Shown here in pieces: positions 24,436-33,000 of a stretch of DNA of 38,541 nucleotides. The notes below the pieces were generated by a model, which saw nothing but the letters and a program-made list of their open reading frames with translations, was not told where the DNA came from and made no database searches. Each line of letters starts with the position of its first letter. The first letter of the stretch is position 1. This DNA is from Pseudofrankia nepalensis (GTDB lineage: Bacteria; Actinomycetota; Actinomycetes; Frankiales; Frankiaceae): assembly GCF_016786305.1 (NCBI RefSeq), contig NZ_JADWYV010000072.1. One strand, written 5' to 3'. Both the position numbers and the translations under genes were made by a program.

Positions 24436-26361
24436 ATGCCCCGCACACGACGCACCAGCACGACGACCAGACCCGCCCCAGCGCCCGGGCACGACAGACC
24501 TACAGCCGCCCCGCCGGCCAGCGCCGCCGCGTTCGCGCCGGAGTCGCTGGTCGTGGCGCCACGCCACCTGGAGGTCGGCGGCGAGTACGTCGCCACCTTC
24601 GCCGTCATCGGCTACCCCCGCGAGGTCCACCCCGGCTGGCTGGCGCCGCTGCTCACCTACCCCGGGCGGGTCGACGTGTCCGTGCACGTCGAGCCCATCG
24701 ACCCGGTCACCGCCGCGCGCCGGCTCCGCCGCCAACTCGCCAAGCTGGAGTCCGGGCTGCGCTACGACGACGACCACGGCCGGCTCGCCGACCCGCAGGC
24801 CGAGGCGGCGACCGAGGACGCCTACGACCTGTCCGCCCGCGTCGCGCGTGGCGAGGGCAAACTGTTCCGGCTCGGCCTCTACCTCACCGTCCACGTGACC
24901 AGCCAGGACGAACTCGCTGGTGAGGTCGCCGCTGTCCGGGCGCTGGCCGCGAGCCTGCTGCTCGATGCCCGGCCGGTCAGCTACCGGTCGTTGCAGGGCT
25001 GGGTATCGACTCTGCCTCTCGGGCTCGACCAGATCCGGATGCGCCGAACCTTCGACACCGCGGCGCTGTCGGCCGCGTTCCCATTCACCTCCCCCGACCT
25101 GCCTCCGGCTGGTCCGGCATCGGTCGCCACCGCACCCACGGGGGTGTTGTACGGGTTCAACCTCGGCAGCCAGGGACTTGTCTACTGGGACCGGTTCGGC
25201 GAGCTGGACAACCACAACGCCGTGATCCTCGGCCGTTCCGGCGCTGGCAAGAGCTACCTGGTGAAGCTGGAGCTGCTGCGCAGCCTGTACCGAGGCGTCG
25301 AAGCCCACGTGCTCGACCCCGAGGACGAGTACAGCCGCCTTGCCGACGCGGTCGGCGGTACCCACGTGCATCTCGGCGCACCCGGCGTCCGGATCAACCC
25401 GTTCGACCTGCCGATCCACACCTACCCCGACGGCCGCCGCGGCGCGCCCCGCGACGCCCTGATCCGCCGCTCCCTGTTCCTGCACACCGCGATCGCAGTC
25501 ATGATCGGCGAACAGCCCTCCCCAGCGACACGGGCCGCTCTCGACGCTGCCATCACCGCCACCTACCGCCGCACGGGCATCACCGCGGACCCACGCACCT
25601 GGACCCGGCCCGCACCGCTGCTCACCGACCTGGCCAACACCCTCACCGCCTCGACGGACCAGGCCGGCATCGAACTCGCCGCCCGGCTACATCCCTACGT
25701 CCGCGGCGCCTTCGCCGGCCTGTTCAACGGGCCGGCGACGCAGCGGCCCGACGGGCATCTGGTCGTCTGGTCCCTGCGCGAGCTCGCCGACGAGCTCAAG
25801 CCCGTCGGCACCCTGCTCGCGCTGGACGCGATCTGGCGAACCGTGTCCAACCCGGCACTGCGCCGCCCCCGCCTTGTCGTGGTCGACGAAGCATGGCTGC
25901 TCATGCGGCAGCAGGCCGGCGCCGACTTCCTGTTCCGGATGGCCAAGTCGGCCCGCAAGCACTGGACCGGTCTGACGGTCGCCACCCAGGACGCCGCCGA
26001 CGTGCTCGCGACCGACCTCGGCACGGCCGTCGTCGCGAACGCCGCGACGCAGATCCTGCTCCGCCAGGCCCCGCAGGCGATCGATGAGATCGCCCGCGTG
26101 TTCGACCTGTCCGACGGCGAACGCCAGTTCCTGCTCACCGCCAACCGCGGCCAAGGGCTGCTCTCCGCCGGAACCCAACGGGTCGCGTTCCAGTCCGTCG
26201 CCTCGCCGGCGGAGCACCGGCTCGTGACCACCAACCCCGCCGAACTGGCCGCCCAGCCCGAATCCACCGCTACGAATACCGTCAGCTTCCTCGACCTGTC
26301 AGCGGACCCCGATCTCGACGAGGACGACCCCTTCGACGATTTCGACCTCGATGCGGCCTGA
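24436..26361 (+). CDS. VirB4-like secretion ATPase
   Basis: 641 residues. Energises assembly of the conjugation channel at the cytoplasmic face. The N-terminal domain (about 35-220) is followed by the ATPase: Walker A GRSGAGKSY (about 264-272), LDPEDEYSRL, INPFDLP, Walker B RLVVVDEAWLLM (about 477-488), the motif KSARKHWTGLTVATQD and a C-terminal ANRGQGLL block. A very acidic tail (DPDLDEDDPFDDFDLD) ends the protein. Full-length for the shorter Gram-positive VirB4 class. Its end overlaps the start of the coupling ATPase gene by 11 bases, indicating translational coupling. Confidence 0.9.
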   Translation: MPRTRRTSTTTRPAPAPGHDRPTAAPPASAAAFAPESLVVAPRHLEVGGEYVATFAVIGYPREVHPGWLAPLLTYPGRVDVSVHVEPIDPVTAARRLRRQLAKLESGLRYDDDHGRLADPQAEAATEDAYDLSARVARGEGKLFRLGLYLTVHVTSQDELAGEVAAVRALAASLLLDARPVSYRSLQGWVSTLPLGLDQIRMRRTFDTAALSAAFPFTSPDLPPAGPASVATAPTGVLYGFNLGSQGLVYWDRFGELDNHNAVILGRSGAGKSYLVKLELLRSLYRGVEAHVLDPEDEYSRLADAVGGTHVHLGAPGVRINPFDLPIHTYPDGRRGAPRDALIRRSLFLHTAIAVMIGEQPSPATRAALDAAITATYRRTGITADPRTWTRPAPLLTDLANTLTASTDQAGIELAARLHPYVRGAFAGLFNGPATQRPDGHLVVWSLRELADELKPVGTLLALDAIWRTVSNPALRRPRLVVVDEAWLLMRQQAGADFLFRMAKSARKHWTGLTVATQDAADVLATDLGTAVVANAATQILLRQAPQAIDEIARVFDLSDGERQFLLTANRGQGLLSAGTQRVAFQSVASPAEHRLVTTNPAELAAQPESTATNTVSFLDLSADPDLDEDDPFDDFDLDAA

Positions 26362-28921
26362 TCCCCGGCCGCTGGCGCTCGCCTGGCCGGACCCCTGTGA
26401 TTTCACGTTGGCGGGATCGCGACGGACCTGGGCGGCTACCGCGAGCGCCGCCGCGCTGACCCCGTCGGCGCTCGGCGGCTATCTGCGGGACCCGTGGGAA
26501 CCGACGCACACCCTCGCCGGACAACTACCGGTCTGGGGGCCATTCGCCGGCCCGGTGTTCGCTCTCCTCATCGCCGCGGTCCTGGCCTGGGCGCGGCGGG
26601 CCCGGCGGCGCTACCAGCACCGTCTCCACGACGGCGCCCAGCTCGTCACCGTCCTCGTCCCGCCCACTGTCGACCCGGACGGCGCCGAGACTCTGTGGGC
26701 CAACCTCGCCGGACTCGCCCAGTCCGGCTGGCGCCGCCTGCTCACCGGCCAGCCCCATGTGGCCTGGGAGTACCTCTTCGACGCCGACGGCATCCGCATC
26801 CAGCTGTGGGTACCCGGCGGCGTGCCGCACGGCCTGGTCGAACGCGCCGTTGAAGCTGCCTGGCCCGGCGCTCGCGCCACCGCCGAACGGCCCCACCCGC
26901 CGCTGCCGACCTTCGCGCTCCCCGGACGACGGCTACTCAGCGCCGGAGGAGAACTGCGGCTCGCCCGCACCGAGACGCTGCCGATCCGCTCTGACCACCG
27001 CACGGACCCCCTGCGCGCCCTGCTCGCAGCGCCCCTCGGACTGACCCGCGACCAGCGCGCGGCCGTGCAGATCCTGGCCCGTCCTGTCGCCGGCCGCCGC
27101 CCGGCCCGCCACACGCGTCCTGTCGTCCTGCGTCTGCTCAGCCGGCTGCTCGATCTCCTGCTCGATCTCCTCACGCCCTCAACCCACGGCCGAGGAGCGC
27201 AGGCACACCAGAACGGCTCGCCAGCGGATCACCAGAACCGGCTGCGGCAGGCCAGCGAGAACCGTGCCGCCCTTCCCAAGAATCGCGGCCCTCGTTACGA
27301 GACCCGCATCCGCTATGCCGTCCTGACAACCGTCCCGTACACGACCGCCGACCCGGGCGCCGACGCCGGGCCTCGCTCGCTTGCCTCCGACGAGGCCGCC
27401 CGCAAGGCTCAGGGCCAGATCCAAGGCCGGGCGCGCGCCATCGCCGCCGCCTTCACCGGCTACAGCGACCACAACCATTACCGGCGCGCCCGGCTCCGCG
27501 ACCCGCTGCACGCCCTCGCCCGTCGGCGGCTTCGGCGCGGGGACCTGCTCTCTGTGGCCGAGCTCGCCGCGCTCGCGCACCTCCCTCTCGACCTCGCCGC
27601 CCCCGGCCTACAACGCGCCGGCGCGAAGGCCGTCCCGCCCCCGCCTGCTATCCCCACCCGAGGCCGCGACATCCGGCCTATCGGCCTCGCCGACAGCGGC
27701 CAGCGCCGCCGCCCGGTCGGTCTGCACGTCGCCGATGCCCGCCACCACGTCCACGTCCTCGGCGCCACCGGCGCCGGCAAGTCCGAACTCCTCGCCCGGA
27801 TGACCCTCGCCGACGTCCACGCCGGCCGCGGCGTCGTCAACGTCGACCCCAAAGGCGACCAAATCAACGACATCCTCGCCCGCCTGCCGCTGGCCGCTGC
27901 CCACCGCGTCGTCCTCTTCGACGCCGAGACCTCCACCCAGCCGCCCTGCCTCAACCCCCTCGACCAGCCCGACCGCCACCGCGCCGCCGACAACCTCACC
28001 TCGATCTTCAGCCGGATCTACGCCGACTCCTGGGGCCCCCGCACCGACGACATCCTGCGCGCCAGCCTGCTCACCCTCGCCGCGGGGCCAGGCACCCCCC
28101 GGCTCACCGACCTGCCCAAACTCCTCGAGTCCCCGGCCTTCCGCGCACGCGCCCTGCGTGCTGTTGACGACGAGATCCTGCTCGGCTTCTGGCAGTGGTA
28201 CGACCAGCTCACCGACGGCGCCCGGGCCTTCGCCGTCGCCCCGCTCATGAACAAGCTGCGCGGCCTGCTGCTACGCCCGTTCATCCGGCACACGCTCGCC
28301 GCCGGCCCCAGCACCGTCCAAATCGATGACGTCCTCGACCACGGCGGCATCTGCCTCGTCCGCGCAGCCCAGGACACCCTCGGCGTCGAAACAGCCGCGC
28401 TGCTGGGCTCCATCGTCGTCTCGACCGTCTGGCAGTCCGTCACCCGCCGCGCCCGCCTATCCCAGCACCACCGGGCCGACGCGGCGCTCTACCTCGACGA
28501 GGCCCACTACTTCCTCACCCTGCCGTACGCGCTCGACGACATGCTCACCGCCGCTCGCGCCTACCGGCTCTCGATCACCCTCGCCCACCAGCACCTCGCC
28601 CAGCTGCCGCGGCACCTGGAAGAAGCGATCGCGACCAATGCCCGCAACAAGGTCTTCTTCGCAGTCAGCCCCACCGACGCCCGTCGGCTCGTCGGCCACG
28701 TCGAACCTCGGCTAAACGAACACGACCTCGCTCACCTCGACGTTTTCCACGTCGCTGCCCGGCTGGTCGTCGCCGGCGCCAACACCGCCCCCTTCACCGC
28801 CCGCACCGAACCACTCCCACCGGCAATCCCCGGCCGCGCCGACCAGATCCGCGCCATCGCCCATCGCCGCGCCACCCGTCCGACCGAACCCGACCGCCGC
28901 CGACCGCGCCCCGCCGCGTGA
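26351..28921 (+). CDS. VirD4/TraG-like coupling ATPase
   Basis: 856 residues. One clear membrane segment near residues 62-82 (WGPFAGPVFALLIAAVLAWARRARRRY), a large variable domain, then the motor: Walker A GATGAGKSE (about 471-479), NVDPKGDQINDIL, LNPLDQPDRH, and Walker B AALYLDEAHYFL (about 709-720), followed by SITLAHQHLAQLP and a late NKVFFAVSPTDARRL block. These are features of type IV coupling proteins that deliver the nucleoprotein to the channel. It is larger than VirB4 and lacks the zinc-binding relaxase signatures. It follows VirB4 with an 11-base overlap and precedes the relaxation gene by 22 bases. Confidence 0.88.
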   Translation: MRPDPRPLALAWPDPCDFTLAGSRRTWAATASAAALTPSALGGYLRDPWEPTHTLAGQLPVWGPFAGPVFALLIAAVLAWARRARRRYQHRLHDGAQLVTVLVPPTVDPDGAETLWANLAGLAQSGWRRLLTGQPHVAWEYLFDADGIRIQLWVPGGVPHGLVERAVEAAWPGARATAERPHPPLPTFALPGRRLLSAGGELRLARTETLPIRSDHRTDPLRALLAAPLGLTRDQRAAVQILARPVAGRRPARHTRPVVLRLLSRLLDLLLDLLTPSTHGRGAQAHQNGSPADHQNRLRQASENRAALPKNRGPRYETRIRYAVLTTVPYTTADPGADAGPRSLASDEAARKAQGQIQGRARAIAAAFTGYSDHNHYRRARLRDPLHALARRRLRRGDLLSVAELAALAHLPLDLAAPGLQRAGAKAVPPPPAIPTRGRDIRPIGLADSGQRRRPVGLHVADARHHVHVLGATGAGKSELLARMTLADVHAGRGVVNVDPKGDQINDILARLPLAAAHRVVLFDAETSTQPPCLNPLDQPDRHRAADNLTSIFSRIYADSWGPRTDDILRASLLTLAAGPGTPRLTDLPKLLESPAFRARALRAVDDEILLGFWQWYDQLTDGARAFAVAPLMNKLRGLLLRPFIRHTLAAGPSTVQIDDVLDHGGICLVRAAQDTLGVETAALLGSIVVSTVWQSVTRRARLSQHHRADAALYLDEAHYFLTLPYALDDMLTAARAYRLSITLAHQHLAQLPRHLEEAIATNARNKVFFAVSPTDARRLVGHVEPRLNEHDLAHLDVFHVAARLVVAGANTAPFTARTEPLPPAIPGRADQIRAIAHRRATRPTEPDRRRPRPAA

Positions 28922-28943
28922 ACCGTCACCGAGACAGGCAGCC

Positions 28944-29942
28944 ATGGCCATCACCGAACCCTCGCCACGCCCGCGCCCGGTCCTGACCCGGCCCGGCGCA
29001 CGAACCGCCGCCAGCGCCGAACACCAAGCCGCGCTCGCCGCCCGGCTCACCCCACGCGACCGCTGGCTCACTCGCATGATCGCCGAATACAAGGTGCTCA
29101 CCACCGACCAGATCGTCCAGATCGCGTTCCCGAGCCGCCGGGCGGCCAACCACCGGCTACGCAGCCTTTACACCTGGCGCGTCCTCGACCGCTTCCAACC
29201 CCTCCTTCCCCGCGGCCAAGGCTCCGCGCCCGCCCACTACGTCCTCGACATCGCTGGCGCCACCTTGCTCGCCCACGAAGATGGCCTCGACCCCAAGAAG
29301 ATTGGCTACCGCCACGACCGAGCCATCGGCATCGCCCACTCCCAGCATCGCAACCACACCGTCGCCGTCAACGCCTTCTTCACCAGCCTGATCGCCACCG
29401 CCCGCCGCCCCGGTTCGAAGGCGCGCCTGCTCACTTGGTGGTCCGAAACCCGCTGCCTTCACGAGTTCGGCGACCTTGCCCGCCCCGACGGCTACGGCCG
29501 CTGGCGGCAGGACGGCCGCGACGTGGCCTTCTTCCTCGAACTCGACCGCGGCACCGAACCCCTACCCCGCCTCGCCCGAAAGCTCACCGGTTACGAGGAC
29601 CTCGCCAGCAACAGCGGCACCGTCACCCCGTTGCTCTTCTGGCTCCCATCCCCGAGGCGGGAGGCCGGCGCACGTCAGGCGCTCGCCGCGGCACTGCGCG
29701 GCCTGAGCTATCCCGACCTTGCACCCATCGCCACGACCGCCGCAGACATTGCCGCACTTGGGCATGGGTGTCCGACCGCGAAATATTGGCTCCCGCTCGC
29801 GCCTTCCACCACATCGACAAGCCGACTAAGCCTATTCGATCTTGCCGTGCTGTGGCCACATGACGTCAAAGGGCAACCTCAGTACGCGGCAGCGGCACAA
29901 CGCAGGCACGGTCTACGTGCCCCCGACTTAGAAGAGCCCTAA
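28944..29942 (+). CDS. Replication-relaxation family protein
   Basis: 332 residues. It matches the 'replication-relaxation' family found in actinomycete conjugative elements: an N-terminal winged helix (LTPRDRWLTRMIAEYKVLTTDQIVQIAFPSRRAANHRLRSLYTWRVLDRF, about 34-84), a HNHTVAVNAFFTSLI motif (about 133-147), and a domain with GYGRWRQDGRDVAFFLELDRGTEPLPRLARKLTGYE (about 179-214), which carries the conserved D..FFLE.DR.TE.. acidic pattern of a nuclease-like fold. It probably handles origin DNA before transfer. It is the last gene of the transfer operon. A recognisable MOB-type relaxase is absent from the window, so this protein may do that job. Confidence 0.82.
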   Translation: MAITEPSPRPRPVLTRPGARTAASAEHQAALAARLTPRDRWLTRMIAEYKVLTTDQIVQIAFPSRRAANHRLRSLYTWRVLDRFQPLLPRGQGSAPAHYVLDIAGATLLAHEDGLDPKKIGYRHDRAIGIAHSQHRNHTVAVNAFFTSLIATARRPGSKARLLTWWSETRCLHEFGDLARPDGYGRWRQDGRDVAFFLELDRGTEPLPRLARKLTGYEDLASNSGTVTPLLFWLPSPRREAGARQALAAALRGLSYPDLAPIATTAADIAALGHGCPTAKYWLPLAPSTTSTSRLSLFDLAVLWPHDVKGQPQYAAAAQRRHGLRAPDLEEP

Positions 29943-30026
29943 AGATCTTTATTGGGGAGTTAACGCGCGGCCGGGTGCGGGTGTTGAGGAGGGGCCGGCC
30001 AGTGGGGCGGGCGTTCTCTCAGGGAA

Positions 30027-33000
30027 TCAGGATCTTGGATCCGGGAACGGCGGCGGGTCCGTAAGCCGGCCAGTTCGCCCCAGGGACGATGGTGGGCTCG
30101 TGGGCTTGTCTCTTCCTCCTCCTGGGAGCGGGGGTAGTTTCGGGAGTCGGTGGCCACCGACGACCGAACGGCGGATTTGTCGGATGAGGGTGGCCCGCGC
30201 TTCCCGCTCATCCAAGCCGACGAGGTCGATGTACATGATCGTGGCAAACAGCCCTTGCGGCTGGAAGTCCTCGACGCGGACCGGGATCAGAGTCCTCGTT
30301 GTCTCGTTGGGATCCCGCCGGAAGGCCTGCGACCATCCGGGCCCAAAGCTGTCCGACGTCTCGGAGGCCCGGGAGAGCACGACAATGCTCCACCGCGAAT
30401 AGCGAATTGCCTCATCGAAGGCGTGGACCATGCTCTCACCAACCCTTACATCCACTTGTGGAAAACGGACCCTATAGTCCTCCTCCTCCAGGCAGTATTT
30501 GATCCAGGCACCCCAGTCCTCGTCACCCACGGCGGCGGAGAGGACAAAGTCCCACCGGGTGTCGTCGCGTAATGGAGAGCCAGTCTCGTCGTCGCCCTGT
30601 GGCTTGTCCGCCTCCTGCTCGGCGGCCGGCGCCGCAGCCGGTGCCTGGTCCGTCGTCTGACCGGTTGACGTGGTGCCCGGAGCCGAGGGCACGTGCGGCG
30701 CGCCGATGCTGGGAAGGGTCACCCAGGCCAGGCCGCGGTACTTGCCGTGCATCTCGACCTCGCGGTAGTCGGAGGGGCGCGTCCCGCGGAGCCCCGCCCG
30801 GACGACCGAGTCGTAGATCGTGGGCGAAAGAATCAATGCCAGGTCGGCGGTCGGTTCGGCCGCCAGCGCGGCGCGGACGGGATCCGAGTCGACCAGGCGC
30901 ATGGCGATCACGACCGCGTCGCCGCCCCAGCCGTCGGAGTCTGTGTACACCTCCCCCTCGTGTATCGCGACCCGCAGCCGGAGCCGGCCCTGCTCGGTCC
31001 TGGTCTCGTTGTACTCCCGGAGCACTATGGTCAGTTCCCGGACGAATTCGACGACGATGTAGGCCTTCGAGACGGTCGCGGGAAACATCGTGAAGAAGCC
31101 GTCTCCCCGGTCCATCCCCCGGATCCACGCATCGCCTCCCACCGCGTCAAGGGCCTTCCTAATCACCTCCCGGAGTCCGACCTGCAACGCGCGCTGAGCC
31201 GCCACGCCGAGCATGGCGAAGGCGACCATGTCCACCGCGAGCACTGTGTAGTGCACAGCGGAGTCACGCTGATCACGCGCCGATGCCGGGGGCGTTGCCT
31301 CAGCACGCGCCGCCTCGGCGCGGACGGCGGCTTCGAGGCCCGACTGGAATACGCGGGCGCCTGGATAGCTCCGGGTGGCGATTTCCAGGATTCGCCGCCG
31401 GGCACCGACAAGAGCACCGAAGGTGAGCATCCGATTTACGGCGACCCAGAATTGCATCGGCGTCTCGGTGTTCACTGGCAGACTTTCGTACCGCAGGCCT
31501 GCGTTCTCGAGCAGTCTCCTCGCGGAGTCTAGGTTGTAGTAGTACTCAGTCAGCGCCCGTACCTCTGACTCAGCCAGCCAGTCGGTCAACTGATCGTCCG
31601 GTGAGGGCGGCTCCTCCTCGGAGGGTCGCTCAGGCGCATGGCTCGGTTCTTCCTCGGACCTCGGTCCGGATGCCGCCTCAGCCTCGGCACGGGCCGCCGC
31701 AGCCATCAAGGTCCGGTTCTCGGGGAACTGGGCGGAGGCTGCGGCTAGGAGCCGCCGACGTCCTTCCGGAACGGCGCGAAACTCAAGCATCCTCGCCACC
31801 TCTCGCCAGAACTCGACGGGCGAGTTGGAGGGGATGGGATTTTGCCCATATGGCAGGCCCACGGCTTCGAGGAGCCGGCGCGCAGCGGGCTTATAGCCGT
31901 ACACATCGGCGAGTGTCTCGATCTCTTCTTCGGTCAGTCCGCCGCCGGCGATCTTATCGGCGAGTGGGTCCCGTTGAGTTCGATGGAATACGGGGTTGCC
32001 GGGGAAATCTTCCGCCGCAGCGGCCAGGATTTTTCGGCCTCCCTCTGAGAGGATGTTGGCGTCGAGCTGTCTGGCAATTATCGTCCAGAATCTCAGGGGA
32101 GTCTCGAAACGAGCGGGCCAGTCCGATGATGGCAGACCGGCGCGTGCGAGAACGGTTTCTGCACTTCCCCGGCCTGAATAGACTCTGGCGAGTTCGCCAA
32201 TCTCCTCCTCGGTCAGCCTGTCCGCAGCAGGGTCCTGGGCCGGTCCTAGATGAACTCTGGCAAGTACACTGATCTCTTCCTCGGTCAGCCCGTCCGCGGC
32301 GGGGTCTTGGGCTGGGGGGACCGGGGGTTGAGGCGGCACCGGCGGCTTGGGGCCTGCGAAGCCGAGGCCGCGCAGGGTCGCGCGACTGGCCCGTGCGAAG
32401 GCGACGACGCTTTCCGGTAGGGACAGCTCGCCGTCCTGGTGGGGTACGGCGGCGGTGAAGGTGGCACCGCGCCCAGCCTGGCGGGCGATGAACGCGGTCA
32501 GGGCGCGGTCGCGGGCGAACATGTCGGCGGTGGAGAGGGAGCGGCGCAGGAGCCGCAGGACCTCCTCGTCGCGGTAGCGGAGCAGGATCTCCCGGTCGTC
32601 GTTTCCTGGAATGGCGTTGATGAGGTCGCTGACGACAAACTCGGCGAGGTCGCTGACCTCGGATCCGTCGACAACCTCCTGGCGGAAGAGCTGCATCAGG
32701 GATAGTGAGACTACGGGCTGAGCGGACCCAAGGACGGCGAGCCGGTAGACGTGCGCGTTGGAGGCGTTCTCCCGAAACTCGGTCACGTAGTCCGCGGCCG
32801 ACGGCGTCGTGTCGTCCCATCCGTCATTCCAGCCGTCGTCCTCATCATCGAGCGTGTCATCGTCGTCGAGCAGGTCGCTCTCAACGACGGAATCTGCCCC
32901 AATAGGCGGCCGGTCGGCGGTGCCCCCGGCGGCGGCCTCCGGGCCGGCTGGCGCGCCGATAGATGGCATAGCGAGGAGGACGCCGGTCAGCCCATCCGAT

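Larger units (their letters stand above)
12338..29942. mobile_element. Integrative conjugative element in tRNA-Arg
   Basis: From the tRNA-adjacent serine recombinase to the replication-relaxation gene, the content is integration, a DNA methyltransferase cluster and a type IV secretion-like transfer operon (VirB2-like, VirB6-like, PrgI, VirB4, VirD4-like, relaxation protein). This is the usual composition of an actinomycete conjugative element of the type IV secretion class. No single-protein TraB translocase was recognised. The right limit given is the end of the last transfer gene, not an observed attachment site; the conflict operon and the IS element to the right may also be cargo. Confidence 0.7.

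Noticed and set aside
29943..30026. Right attachment site of the element as a copy of the tRNA 3' end
   Set aside because: No stretch resembling the T-arm and acceptor of tRNA-Arg is present here or elsewhere to the right in the window.
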